Source: Planctomycetaceae bacterium
GTDB lineage: Bacteria; Planctomycetota; Planctomycetia; Pirellulales; Pirellulaceae
DNA length: 16,710 nt
Assembly (NCBI GenBank): GCA_002862265.1
Contig: PKCQ01000075.1
Location: forward strand, 1-16,710
Reading direction: 5' to 3'
The notes beneath the pieces were generated by a model. That model worked only from the letters and a program-made list of their open reading frames with translations. It was not told where the DNA came from and ran no database searches. Position numbers and translations under genes: made by a program. Shown piece by piece: positions 1 through 7,246 of the stretch. Each line of letters starts with the position of its first letter. Position 1 is the first letter of the stretch.

Positions 1-1
1 G

Positions 2-124
2 ACCGAAACGCTAACACACGGCTTGAGTTTAGTTGAAGCAACCGGCGCAGCCATAGATCAAACCCATCGTGATCCGACTCTATGCATTGCTAGCAATTTT
101 CTGGCGAAGGATTATATTCGTTAA
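2..124 (+). CDS. C-terminal end of an unidentified protein (partial, cut by window start)
   Basis: An open frame runs in from the left edge and closes with TAA at 122-124, giving the last 40 residues of a protein that contains GLSLVEATGAAID and ends in NFLAKDYIR. Composition is normal for a soluble, partly helical C-terminus, with no membrane segment. I do not recognise the family. Because the next two genes downstream are decayed, this one could also be damaged upstream of the window, but nothing visible shows this. No terminator follows within about 130 bases. Confidence 0.5.
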   Translation, partial: TETLTHGLSLVEATGAAIDQTHRDPTLCIASNFLAKDYIR

Positions 125-258
125 GTAGGTTCCTCCTCCAGACACATCCATGCTGTGGATATGATGCGTCCCTGAGTGTTTTGGTGCAGAATTGATGAGA
201 AGGTGGAAACGAGCTCCTCACGCCCCGAGCTTGGCGGCAACGGGGATTCAACTACAAG

Positions 259-528
259 ATGGACGCCGAACCAAAAACAATCGACAAGACGCAGAGAGCA
301 GAGCGACTGTTGCTGTTGTTCCCAGAATTGATGGAGCTCAAGAGCGACAATTGGCCCTAGAACTTGGGTGGCGTTCCCTCCGATCTTCGTGAGCTGCCAG
401 GGTTTGCGGGACTTCAGTATCTGTACTTTCGTTGGAAACTCGCCCTGTGTCAGGACGTTGTCGTGGTTTCCTTGGATCCCAAGGAGTTGAGAGTATGGCT
501 CGAAGCGAGCATTCCCCCAACGCCCTAG
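259..528 (+). pseudogene. Decayed small hypothetical gene with internal TAG, overlapping the next gene
   Basis: From ATG 259 a frame of 89 codons reads like a soluble protein: a charged helix (TQRAERLLLLFPELMELK), then VPSDLRELPGFAGLQYLYF, then a sheet-like VVVVSLDPKELRVWLEA, ending at TAG 526-528. It is interrupted once, by TAG at codon 34 (358-360, after SDNWP); one C-to-T change in CAG would give this. The frame overlaps the ATG at 495 of the decayed DUF1559-type gene by 34 bases, as translationally coupled genes in one operon do. I do not recognise the family. The call rests on protein-like composition on both sides of a single stop and on the neighbour's decay. It could be a chance open frame, or the stop could be a sequence error. 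Confidence 0.42.
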
Positions 529-1234
529 CATTCTGTATCACTTGCTGCTCTCTCGTCGTTGCAGCATTTGCGATCAGTTGGCTGCCAGGCGGAGACCTCG
601 TCCTTTTCTGATGGCTCTTGTTTCTTAATGAAAACCTTCCTCAAGTGCGATTCCGATGGGAAGGCTGGCTGCTGATCGGATCGGTAATAGTTCTTTTGAT
701 CGTCTTGATTTACTACTTTTTATCGTGGCTTGCTCGATCTGTTTCGGCAAACCGCCTAAGCGACGCGCGTGTTTAGTGGATTTGATGTTCTAGCCTGCTG
801 TTGGTTGCAGCGGTCTACGCGATGTTTGACGCTGGCTCGGCAGCAACTGGAATTGTGCATCAGGTCGGCTGGCTCGCGACAGCGCCATCGGAGTGGTACG
901 TTCGACGCGTAAACGATGGCAGCTAGTCTTCGCTTGCGAGGGATTTACGCTGTCGCACTACACAGGTAATAGCTGTGTTCTGAAATTGTCAGCGAAGACG
1001 CGAAACCTTCCCGGAAACAGTTTATTGATCGGGGAAGTGAACACGGATTTCAAAGCCTAGGATAACCCGACCAACTTGCGAGATCTTTGGCTGGGATTGA
1101 ATCGGTACCCCGATGGCTTCGTAGGTCCCGCCCACCGTCGTTCTGCCATGCTTACTTTGGCAGATGGAAGCGTGCAGCAAATCGATCTAGATATCGATGT
1201 AAAAGTGCTTCAACGGCTGCCTGTCGGCAAGTAG
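495..1234 (+). pseudogene. Decayed membrane protein with C-terminal DUF1559 (H-X9-DG) domain
   Basis: Three successive frames give pieces of one planctomycete-type protein. Frame one, from ATG 495, has hydrophobic segments (SLVVAAFAISWLPGG; WLLIGSVIVLLIVLIYYFL; SSLLLVAAVYAMFDAG) and reads to NDGS with stops at 609, 774, 783 and 924. Frame two (925-969) gives LRGIYAVALHR, resembling the 'LKQIGLALHNY' stretch of DUF1559 proteins. Frame three gives GNSLLIGEVNTDFKA, TAG at 1058 where Trp is expected, DNPTNLRDLW, then GFVGPAHRRSAMLTLADGS, in which His, nine residues and Asp-Gly match the H-X9-DG motif, ending at TAG 1232-1234. The family normally has well over 100 residues between the ALHNY and GEV segments; here they nearly touch, so the middle appears deleted. 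Homology is judged by eye. Confidence 0.68.
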
Positions 1235-1254
1235 CTAGCGAAACCTCTGAGCCC

Positions 1255-1360
1255 TGGATGGCTAGTCAGAATCTGTCATCCCAAGTTCGTTCTCTAGCAG
1301 TAATCCCTTGCCCGAATACGCTTCCATTCGTGGAAGCTTTCCTGCCGGTCGTCTAAGGCG
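1255..1360. repeat. Dispersed repeat, copy 1 (about 106 bp)
   Basis: This stretch aligns with 8351-8458 in the same orientation. By hand, about three quarters of positions match, with short gaps, including runs such as CCAAGTTCGTT and TGCCGGTCG. Inside it, 1321-1336 forms a perfect hairpin (CTTCCA-TTCG-TGGAAG) with a stable TTCG tetraloop type. It begins 20 bases after the decayed DUF1559-type gene and ends about 150 bases before the intact gene at 1514. Both copies lie between plus-strand genes. The nature is unknown: structured RNA element, dispersed intergenic repeat or relic of a coding sequence. Confidence 0.6.
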
Positions 1361-1513
1361 TTCCCGCCACATCCGACCGTGTGTTATGTAGCGGTTGTGC
1401 CTATCGCGCGGGTACCATCTCTGCTGCTCCGTCCAATCCTGTGATCTGAGACACACAGTGCCCCGCTTCTTTTTGCCTAGCCCTCATATTTACAGGGTTC
1501 CAAGGGGCATACG

Positions 1514-2173
1514 ATGCAAATCGACTTTCTAACACAACGACGCGAATTTCTGAACACGCTTGGTGTAGGTCTACTTACCCCGGCTTGGCTGTGCGATGAT
1601 CAAACTAGTGCGTCCGCGAATTCTGAATCCGCCTTTGTCGATTGGAAAGAGTTGGCTGAGCAGGGTGCAAGATTCGAACACTGGACTCCAGAGCAGGATC
1701 ATACCTGGAAGTGGTATACGCTAGAGCGTTACAAAAATGGCAGCTGGAAGACCGTGGGCCGAACTTTGCCAATCAATCTCAAGACCGGCGAACCATTCGA
1801 TAAGCCTGAAGAATACTTGAGCCCGGACGCGGTCCCTGAATATGTTTTGGAGAGTAATTTGCCAACACTCCCCAAACAGCTTCGCAAGAGCCTCAAGCCT
1901 TCACAATGGGATGCCGTTGGCCAAGAGTCGCACCAGCCCGATCCGCTCATTCGCGCTCGAGATGGCAAGCCGCCGAGCGATTGGTTGACGAGTCTTCATG
2001 CTGCGGAATTGCGAACTTGGCTGGCCACGATCGAGCCTTCCGAGGCAGGCGTCAGTGGCATGACATACTGGGTTCACTTGGTGCGTGATCATGGCTTCGA
2101 TCCGCGGCATATCAACGGATTGACCGAAGACGAGTTCCAGATACTCCACTCCGCCGCACACGAAGGTTATTGA
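1514..2173 (+). CDS. Hypothetical secreted protein with Tat-type signal
   Basis: This is an intact 219-residue frame. The start ATG has a good ribosome-binding site, AGGGG at 1503-1507 with a 6-base spacer. The N-terminus reads TQRREFLNTLGVGLLTPAWL, which fits a twin-arginine signal (RR-x-FL followed by a short hydrophobic stretch); Cys27 follows, but the preceding residues do not make a standard lipobox. The mature part is hydrophilic and Trp-rich (FEHWTPEQDHTWKWYTLERY), with a helical C-terminal section after about residue 150. I recognise no domain and propose no function. It stands alone, with the repeat upstream, and converges on the minus-strand gene ending at 2266. The short GC-rich hairpin just after it has no T-run. 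Confidence 0.75.
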   Translation: MQIDFLTQRREFLNTLGVGLLTPAWLCDDQTSASANSESAFVDWKELAEQGARFEHWTPEQDHTWKWYTLERYKNGSWKTVGRTLPINLKTGEPFDKPEEYLSPDAVPEYVLESNLPTLPKQLRKSLKPSQWDAVGQESHQPDPLIRARDGKPPSDWLTSLHAAELRTWLATIEPSEAGVSGMTYWVHLVRDHGFDPRHINGLTEDEFQILHSAAHEGY

Positions 2174-2191
2174 TTTCAGGTCAAATGGTAA

Positions 2192-2254
2192 GCGGCTTAG
2201 CCGCGATACGCATTCAGAGGGACTCAGTCGCTTGCTCGTCCTGCTTGTACTGAG
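2192..2254. other. Two short inverted repeats between convergent genes
   Basis: A GCGGC-TTA-GCCGC hairpin lies at 2192-2204. A second stem pairs CTCAGT at 2223-2228 with ACTGAG at 2249-2254. They sit between the convergent genes ending at 2173 and 2266, where terminators are expected, but neither is followed by a T-run on either strand. Termination activity is therefore only a guess. Confidence 0.3.
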
Positions 2255-2265
2255 CCGCTTTGGTG

Positions 2266-2976
2266 CTAGTCTGGTTTTTCCATCGTCGAGGTAGGGACGT
2301 GCCCGGGTTGAAAAACGTAGCTCTTCTCGCGAGGTGACATGCGTACGGGCGCCGCTACGGAGCCACTTGCGGACTGCGGCGATGCCGTGCCCGAGACGAG
2401 CTTTGCCGCTCGTTCAGCGTTGAGGACCTCGGCAAGTGCCATGGACTCACTGGGCCAATCCAACAACTTTCGGTTCAAGGATTGATCAACTTGAGATGGC
2501 GTTGTTCGCTCGAATGGAGAAGTAGCGAGACTGTTGACCGAAGAGGCAGAAATGTGTGCTTCAGCGACGTTTGGCACCGGGGCCTTTGCTTGTGAACGAG
2601 GCTGAGAAATCCAAGTTGGCAATGCTGGAAAAGCTGGCGCATCAGACTTCGGTGCCGAGCTCGTTAATCCTTCTGCAACAAGTTCCTCTAAGTCTGACTC
2701 TTGCCGCTGCCAATTAGGCCGTGGATACCCCGGCGAAAGCTGGGAGGAAAACTCTCCCGATGAAACCATTTTGACCTTGACTGCCCAATTGTTTGATATC
2801 TTCGAATCGGCTGAGATTACCTTTCGCGGCCCGAAGGCGTCTTCGTCAGACGAATCAGCTTCAGACAAGATCTGAGAAGGAACCTGGTCGGCCGGTACGC
2901 GCAGAAAGGGATAAGCGCACAACGCACCGAGACCGAGAGTCAATATTGCCCTAAAGGCGGATTGAGGCGACTGCAT
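2266..2976 (-). CDS. Hypothetical membrane-anchored, proline/serine-rich protein
   Basis: The chosen ATG at 2976 is preceded by AGGAAG with a 9-base spacer, so it is a better start than the in-frame TTG at 3003; the product is 236 residues. The N-terminus (SAFRAILTLGLGALCAYPFL) is a single hydrophobic segment that acts as signal anchor or uncleaved signal, placing the rest outside the cytoplasm. The remainder is low-complexity, rich in Ser, Ala and Pro, with acidic patches (EADSSDEDAF) and no cysteines, as in an extended periplasmic or linker protein. The C-terminus has SPREKSYVFQPGHVP. I recognise no domain. It lies downstream of amt on the same strand, separated by amt's terminator and about 300 bases, so it is probably its own transcription unit. 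Confidence 0.65.
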   Translation of the reverse strand: MQSPQSAFRAILTLGLGALCAYPFLRVPADQVPSQILSEADSSDEDAFGPRKVISADSKISNNWAVKVKMVSSGEFSSQLSPGYPRPNWQRQESDLEELVAEGLTSSAPKSDAPAFPALPTWISQPRSQAKAPVPNVAEAHISASSVNSLATSPFERTTPSQVDQSLNRKLLDWPSESMALAEVLNAERAAKLVSGTASPQSASGSVAAPVRMSPREKSYVFQPGHVPTSTMEKPD

Positions 2977-2985
2977 GGCACTTGT

Positions 2986-2991
2986 CTTCCT
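2986..2991 (-). promoter_or_regulatory. Ribosome binding site deciding the ATG start at 2976
   Basis: On the minus strand AGGAAG lies 9 bases before the ATG at 2976 and downstream of the alternative TTG at 3003. This supports the shorter protein. Confidence 0.55.
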
Positions 2992-3277
2992 TGGCAGAGC
3001 CAACGAGACATGTCGCCTGTGCCACGTCCTTGCGATACAGCGACCGATTCAGAATTCGAGCCAACCCATGGCTGCGATGAGTAGGGAGCCTAGCTCGAAG
3101 CTAAACGCTTTTTTATTTCGGCAAGTCGCTCAGCTTCTTCACAGGCTTTTGCGCAGATTTCCTATACTGCTCGTAACGAAAGAAATCACAGTTAAGTAGA
3201 CAGTAGCGATTGCGGAGCGAAAAGGCCTTGCGGCACACCAGCCGTGGTAAGACACACCGGAATCCTTGGCTCGGGCC

Positions 3278-3310
3278 AAAAACAAAGCCGTAGCTCTCGC
3301 CACGGCTTTG
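3278..3310 (-). terminator. Rho-independent terminator after the ammonium transporter gene
   Basis: On the minus strand, CAAAGCCGT pairs perfectly with ACGGCTTTG (9 bp; 3302-3310 with 3283-3291) around a 10-base loop and is followed at once by TTTTT (3282-3278). It starts 32 bases after the amt stop codon at 3343. Stem, spacing and T-run are all typical. Confidence 0.85.
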
Positions 3311-3342
3311 AAATTCCTAGATGCGTTAGGCCTTGGCTTTGC

Positions 3343-4841
3343 CTACAGGAAGATGTAGCCCTCTTCTCCGTGCTCGGTTACATCCAAACCTTGGCGTTCC
3401 GAGTTGGCTTCAACACGAAGACCGATCACTGCGTCAATGATCTTCAATAGGACGAAACTCAATACGGCAGCGAATACAAGAGTGACCGCCACTGCAACGA
3501 CTTGACCGACGATCGTCGAATAGTTGCCTTCGATCATTCCAAGCGGCTTGCCCTCTCCTTCAAAGTCCCAGATGACTCGCGTGGCGAAAATACCGGTCAG
3601 TACGGCACCAAGAGTACCGCCGACTCCGTGAACGCCAAAAGCATCCAAGGAATCGTCGTACTTTAGTTTTGTCTTCAGGACCGCACAGGCGAAGTAGCAT
3701 ACGACGCCAGCTAGAGCTCCCATAATCAGCGATGGCATCAATTGTACGAAGCCTGCTGCTGGAGTGATGCAAACTAATCCGGCGACTGCACCGGAGCTTG
3801 CACCGAGCAAAGTCGGTTTGCCGCGTTGCAGCCATTCTGTGCATGCCCAGGCAATGGCTCCGGCTGCGGCTGCGAAGTGCGTGACGGCGAAAGCGCTTGA
3901 AGTGATACCGTCGACCATCAATTCACTTCCCGCATTGAAACCGAACCAACCGACCCAAAGCATCGAAGCACCGAGAGCAGTATAGGTCAAGTTTTGAGGC
4001 GGCATCGGCTCCGTGCCATGCCCGATACGTGGACCAATCAAGATGCAAGCTAACAGAGCGGTGACACCAGAGCTGATATGTACGACTGTTCCGCCCGCGA
4101 AGTCGAGAGCCCCGCCAGCAATCGCATGTTTTTCTGCGTAGGCCAAAATACCACCACCCAGACCCAGTGACAGAGCTGGCAGTAAACAAAAGTACCCCAT
4201 AAGATCGAGAAGACGACCATCGCACTGAACTTCATCCGTTCGGCAAAGGCACCGCAGATCAACGCAGGAGTAATGATAAAGAACATTCCTTGGAACAGCA
4301 TGTGCGTCAACATCGATATCTCGCCATTCATAGGAGTCAAGGCAACGCCCTGGGCGTCATCCCAAACCCTAGCGACTCCGTTCATGAACAAGTAGTCAAA
4401 GTTTCCGATGTAAGGATTGCCCCCGCCAAATGCCAGTGAGTAGCCGTAGATAGCCCAGATGCAGGTCATGAGCCCCATCAAGAAGATGCACTGCATCAGA
4501 ACGCTGAGCACATTCTTCTTTCGAACCAGACCACCTCAGAACATGGCGAGTCCGGGCGCCGTCATAAACAACACCAAAGCACAAGAGAGGAGCATCCAAG
4601 CGTTGTGTGCGGGCTTTCCGCCTGCGGATAGCTCCGCGTCGGTCAACAAAGCTGGAGTTTCCTCTGCTTCTTCGCCACTATCAGAGTCAGCTGTTTCGGT
4701 TGCTGCTGGTTTGTTTGCGTCTTCGTCGGAATCGCCCGTTTGAGCGAATGCGGATGCGGCAACGAAGCCCAAGAACAAAATTGCTAGTATTGATAGCAGC
4801 GAAAACTGAGTCAGTCTCCGCCTTAAAAAAAGCAAGCTCAC
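3343..4841 (-). pseudogene. amt: Ammonium transporter (Amt family), broken by an in-frame TGA and a frameshift
   Basis: Three open pieces on the minus strand together encode a nearly full Amt/MEP/Rh ammonium channel of about 500 residues. The start is GTG 4841 with AGGGAG 9 bases upstream. Residues 1-34 are a signal peptide, then comes an acidic linker (GDSDEDANKPAATETADSDS), then the first channel helix up to PGLAMF. There TGA (4536-4538) stands where the family has Tyr (F-Y-G-G-L-V-R), and the frame continues GGLVRKKNVLS through ITPALICGAFAERMKF to CHWVW. One G is missing near 4157-4159, after which another frame gives GGGILAYAEKH, DFAGGTVVHISSG with the conserved Asp and His, FGVHGVGGTLG with the second pore His, and the typical end DVTEHGEEGY. 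Gln replaces the usual Pro in YCQLCHWVW. No glnK/PII gene is adjacent. It is either a true pseudogene or two sequence errors. Confidence 0.88.
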
Positions 4842-5494
4842 TATTTGATACTCCCTGTAGGATCAGGATGAAAAATACCGATGGATCTCTTCCGCTTCGA
4901 TTTCCATTCGGCAACGCATTGGGTAGGAACTGGGGACCATCCCGAGGAGATAGTTCGCTGCTCAGCTCAGGACCAGCGCATACGCCTTCACCCTGAGCTA
5001 CCAGGGAAATATCGACCAAGGAAGATCGCTATTCTGGTAGTAGAGTCGAGATTAGAGTCCACCGGCCTCTCTTCAACGACTTGCATCACAGATTAGCAGG
5101 CCGACCGATCTATCCTCGCTGGCAATGAAGCGGCTTCAAAAAAGTCACCTGATAGAAATTGCAGAAATGGAGGGGCAAAATTCAGGAGAACCGCCTCTTG
5201 GATACCGCCAACTACCTTGAGGTCAGCGTAAGAGGCTAAACAATGTTGAGCCTAAAGGGAATGACCAGGAGAAGCTTTTTCAGGGCCAAACAAAGTTTCA
5301 CTGTCCATGGCAACCATTCGCTCGGTGAATGTATGCTGCTATGGCCGAGCCTAAGTCGAGCCTACTTTGAACCCCTGATTCGCCTTGATCGCTTTTCGAA
5401 TGAACGACCTCCAACCCAGCAATCAAGCTGTCCACCGATACCCCTCCGCCGAATTCCCCCATACGGACTAACCTCTCATTCAACTGGAAAAACT
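4842..5494. other. Divergent intergenic region, no gene recognised
   Basis: These 650 bases separate the minus-strand amt gene from the plus-strand DinB-like gene. The frame of the latter stays open upstream to 5243, but that extension is basic, Pro/Ser-rich and does not match the family. I see the amt ribosome-binding site at 4851-4856 and no convincing sigma-54 (-24/-12) promoter, which an amt gene might have. Confidence 0.5.
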
Positions 5495-5998
5495 GTGACA
5501 CAGACTTCGCTACTGACGGCCTATCGCTCCTCAATGGTTGCGCAGCTTAGAGATGGCATGGTCAAGATCGAACACTGCCTGCAGCAACTCTCGCCCGAAG
5601 ATATTTGGACGCGTCCCAACGGTCACATGAATAGCATCGCGAACTTATTATTGCACTTAGCGGGTAACGTCCGGCAGTGGCTGATCTGTGGCCTAAGTAA
5701 CCAGCTAGATTTGCGAAAGCGACAACAGGAATTTGATGACCGATCCGAACGAGAACCTCGCGAGCTATTTGAAGTGCTTCGTAAGACGATCGAGGACGCC
5801 TGCAGTGAAATCAACAGGCAAAGCGAAGAGAGTCTGCTGGCGGTCCGTCGAGTTCAACAGTTTGATTGCGACGGATTGCAGACGATTGCTGACTCAGTCT
5901 GTCACTTTCGAGGCCATGTACAGGAGATCATTCACATGACACGCGTGCTGAAGGCAGATGCTTACCAGTTTCACTTCGTGCCTGAGAACCCCGAGTGA
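5495..5998 (+). CDS. DinB-like putative metal-binding protein (DUF1572 type)
   Basis: This 167-residue protein resembles the DUF1572/DinB_2 group of the DinB/YfiT four-helix-bundle superfamily. It has NSIANLLLHLAGNVRQWL (residues 46-63) with His54 and a second motif CHFRGHVQEIIHMTR (136-150) with His137 and His141, the three histidines expected to bind a divalent metal. The length is normal. I chose GTG 5495 because family similarity begins there (TSLLTAYRSSMVAQLRDGM) and GGA lies 6 bases upstream; the frame stays open to ATG 5243, but that extension is atypical. The biochemical role of DUF1572 proteins is not established; relatives are thiol- or metal-dependent transferases or damage-induced proteins. 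It is monocistronic. A T-run (6025-6031) follows without a strong hairpin. Confidence 0.82.
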   Translation: MTQTSLLTAYRSSMVAQLRDGMVKIEHCLQQLSPEDIWTRPNGHMNSIANLLLHLAGNVRQWLICGLSNQLDLRKRQQEFDDRSEREPRELFEVLRKTIEDACSEINRQSEESLLAVRRVQQFDCDGLQTIADSVCHFRGHVQEIIHMTRVLKADAYQFHFVPENPE

Positions 5999-7246
5999 AG
6001 CTGGGGTACTGATTTCATTCTCTCTTTTTTTGGGGCAAGATACCTTCATCTCGCGAGCTGCCTGTAGCTATAACCCAATCAACGCAAGCCACTTCTTCAA
6101 GAACCTGCACCAATCGTACAGTCGCTGCCAACATGATGCCCGTGCCGAGTGGCAGCCATGGAAGTAGCAGGACCTCAAGGCAACATTCACGACGAACCCA
6201 GCCTTGCGTCGACTTGCTGGCGAAGAGTCCCACAGCCAAGCGCAGTTTGAAGCTGCAATCAGAATCGCAAGCGAGATTCTTGGCGCGGCAACGCCAGCCG
6301 GGAGACAACGCGGCAAGCAGCTTAGCAGCAACCCATTCAAACAAGCGATAGCCGCGCAGAACAGAACCGCTCTAGCAAAGGCACTGAGTCAATACGTACC
6401 GGAACGGAGTGTTTCGAAACGTCGGCGGATGTACTTTTTGATGCTCTGTATCTTCCTCCACCCTAAAAAAGTCACCGGTAGAGAAGTCAAAGTGAGCAAT
6501 AGCCAAATGCTAAAACTCACTTCTCCATGGAACGACTTTGCAAATACTTCGGGCGATGCTAGCCATAACTCAGGAAGACTCACCAGCGTCAAAGCCAACG
6601 CCAGCACGATCAACTCCAAGAACCGAGAAGCCGAAGCACTGGAAAACGAAATACCCACCTTGGGCGTCAAGGACGAACGCGTCGCGTAGCCCCAGTTTCG
6701 ACTCGGCAGCCATTTCCGCGAATCTGTTAGTAGCCAAATCCGCGCGGCCAGCTCTGCTTAGCAGGCTGGTTCATGATATCTAGCACGAAGCCCCATCCAA
6801 AGGCTGTCATCACTCGGTGCAGAATCGCCAAAGCGCGAGCCAGCAAGAAAGCTGCGGACATCCAATTCGGCGCGATCGCCCAGTGGTCCCATTGCCCCAG
6901 TCAAGCCAATAATCGTGACAGCGGCAGTTGTTCGAGAACCTTTCAGATGGTTGGTCTGTTCTCTGTTTTCGACATGCAGACATGGCCAAGCTCTTTAAGA
7001 CAGGCTGATTTCAAGGTGTGAAACGTAGTCGTGGCAGAGGCGAGGCGCGACATACAAAGCTTAGGTTGGGAACATACCCCTGAGATGCTCAGGGAGCACG
7101 TACTTAAAGTCCTTTGGCACAATGCACGATTTCTTTCAGTACGTGGGACCGTTGCAGGCAAACGCAACGAATCCGCTACCATCCTGGCTTTCCTGCTTCC
7201 GGAGCATATGATGGTGATCTCTGTCAAATATATTTCGAGAAGGCCG
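5999..7246. other. Long stretch without a supportable gene
   Basis: About 1.25 kb has frames of up to 160 codons on both strands, overlapping one another, with no recognised motif and no convincing start signals. Some minus-strand pieces look protein-like (see the entry at 6389-6670). Composition does not change sharply. Part may be decayed coding DNA, as elsewhere in the window. The 72 codons before ATG 7247 are open in frame with the dehydrogenase but do not fit its family. Confidence 0.4.
6389..6670 (-). CDS. Doubtful small two-helix membrane protein, or relic
   Basis: This minus-strand frame (93 residues from a TTG) has two hydrophobic segments, FLELIVLALALTLVSLPELW and FSIWLLLTLTSLPVTFLGW, followed by the basic stretch RKIQSIKKYIRRR. 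The pattern suits a small membrane protein with a cytoplasmic tail. No ribosome-binding site is visible, and upstream the same frame is open to a TAA at 6758-6760 and again beyond it, as in a decayed longer gene. A plus-strand frame overlaps it. I do not recognise a family. Confidence 0.25.
   Translation of the reverse strand: MTPKVGISFSSASASRFLELIVLALALTLVSLPELWLASPEVFAKSFHGEVSFSIWLLLTLTSLPVTFLGWRKIQSIKKYIRRRFETLRSGTY

Noticed and set aside
1087..1356. 89-codon plus-strand frame
   Set aside because: It lies out of frame over the H-X9-DG relic and then runs into the repeat; composition is Arg/Ser-rich and there is no ribosome-binding site.
4536..4538. Recoded UGA (selenocysteine or Trp) in the ammonium transporter
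   Set aside because: The position is normally Tyr, no SECIS-like hairpin is evident directly after it, and the same gene has a frameshift, so decay or error is simpler.
6204..6689. 161-codon plus-strand frame
   Set aside because: It has no recognisable family, no start signal, and overlaps hydrophobic minus-strand frames; its second half is low-complexity Asn/Ser/Lys typical of a shadow frame.
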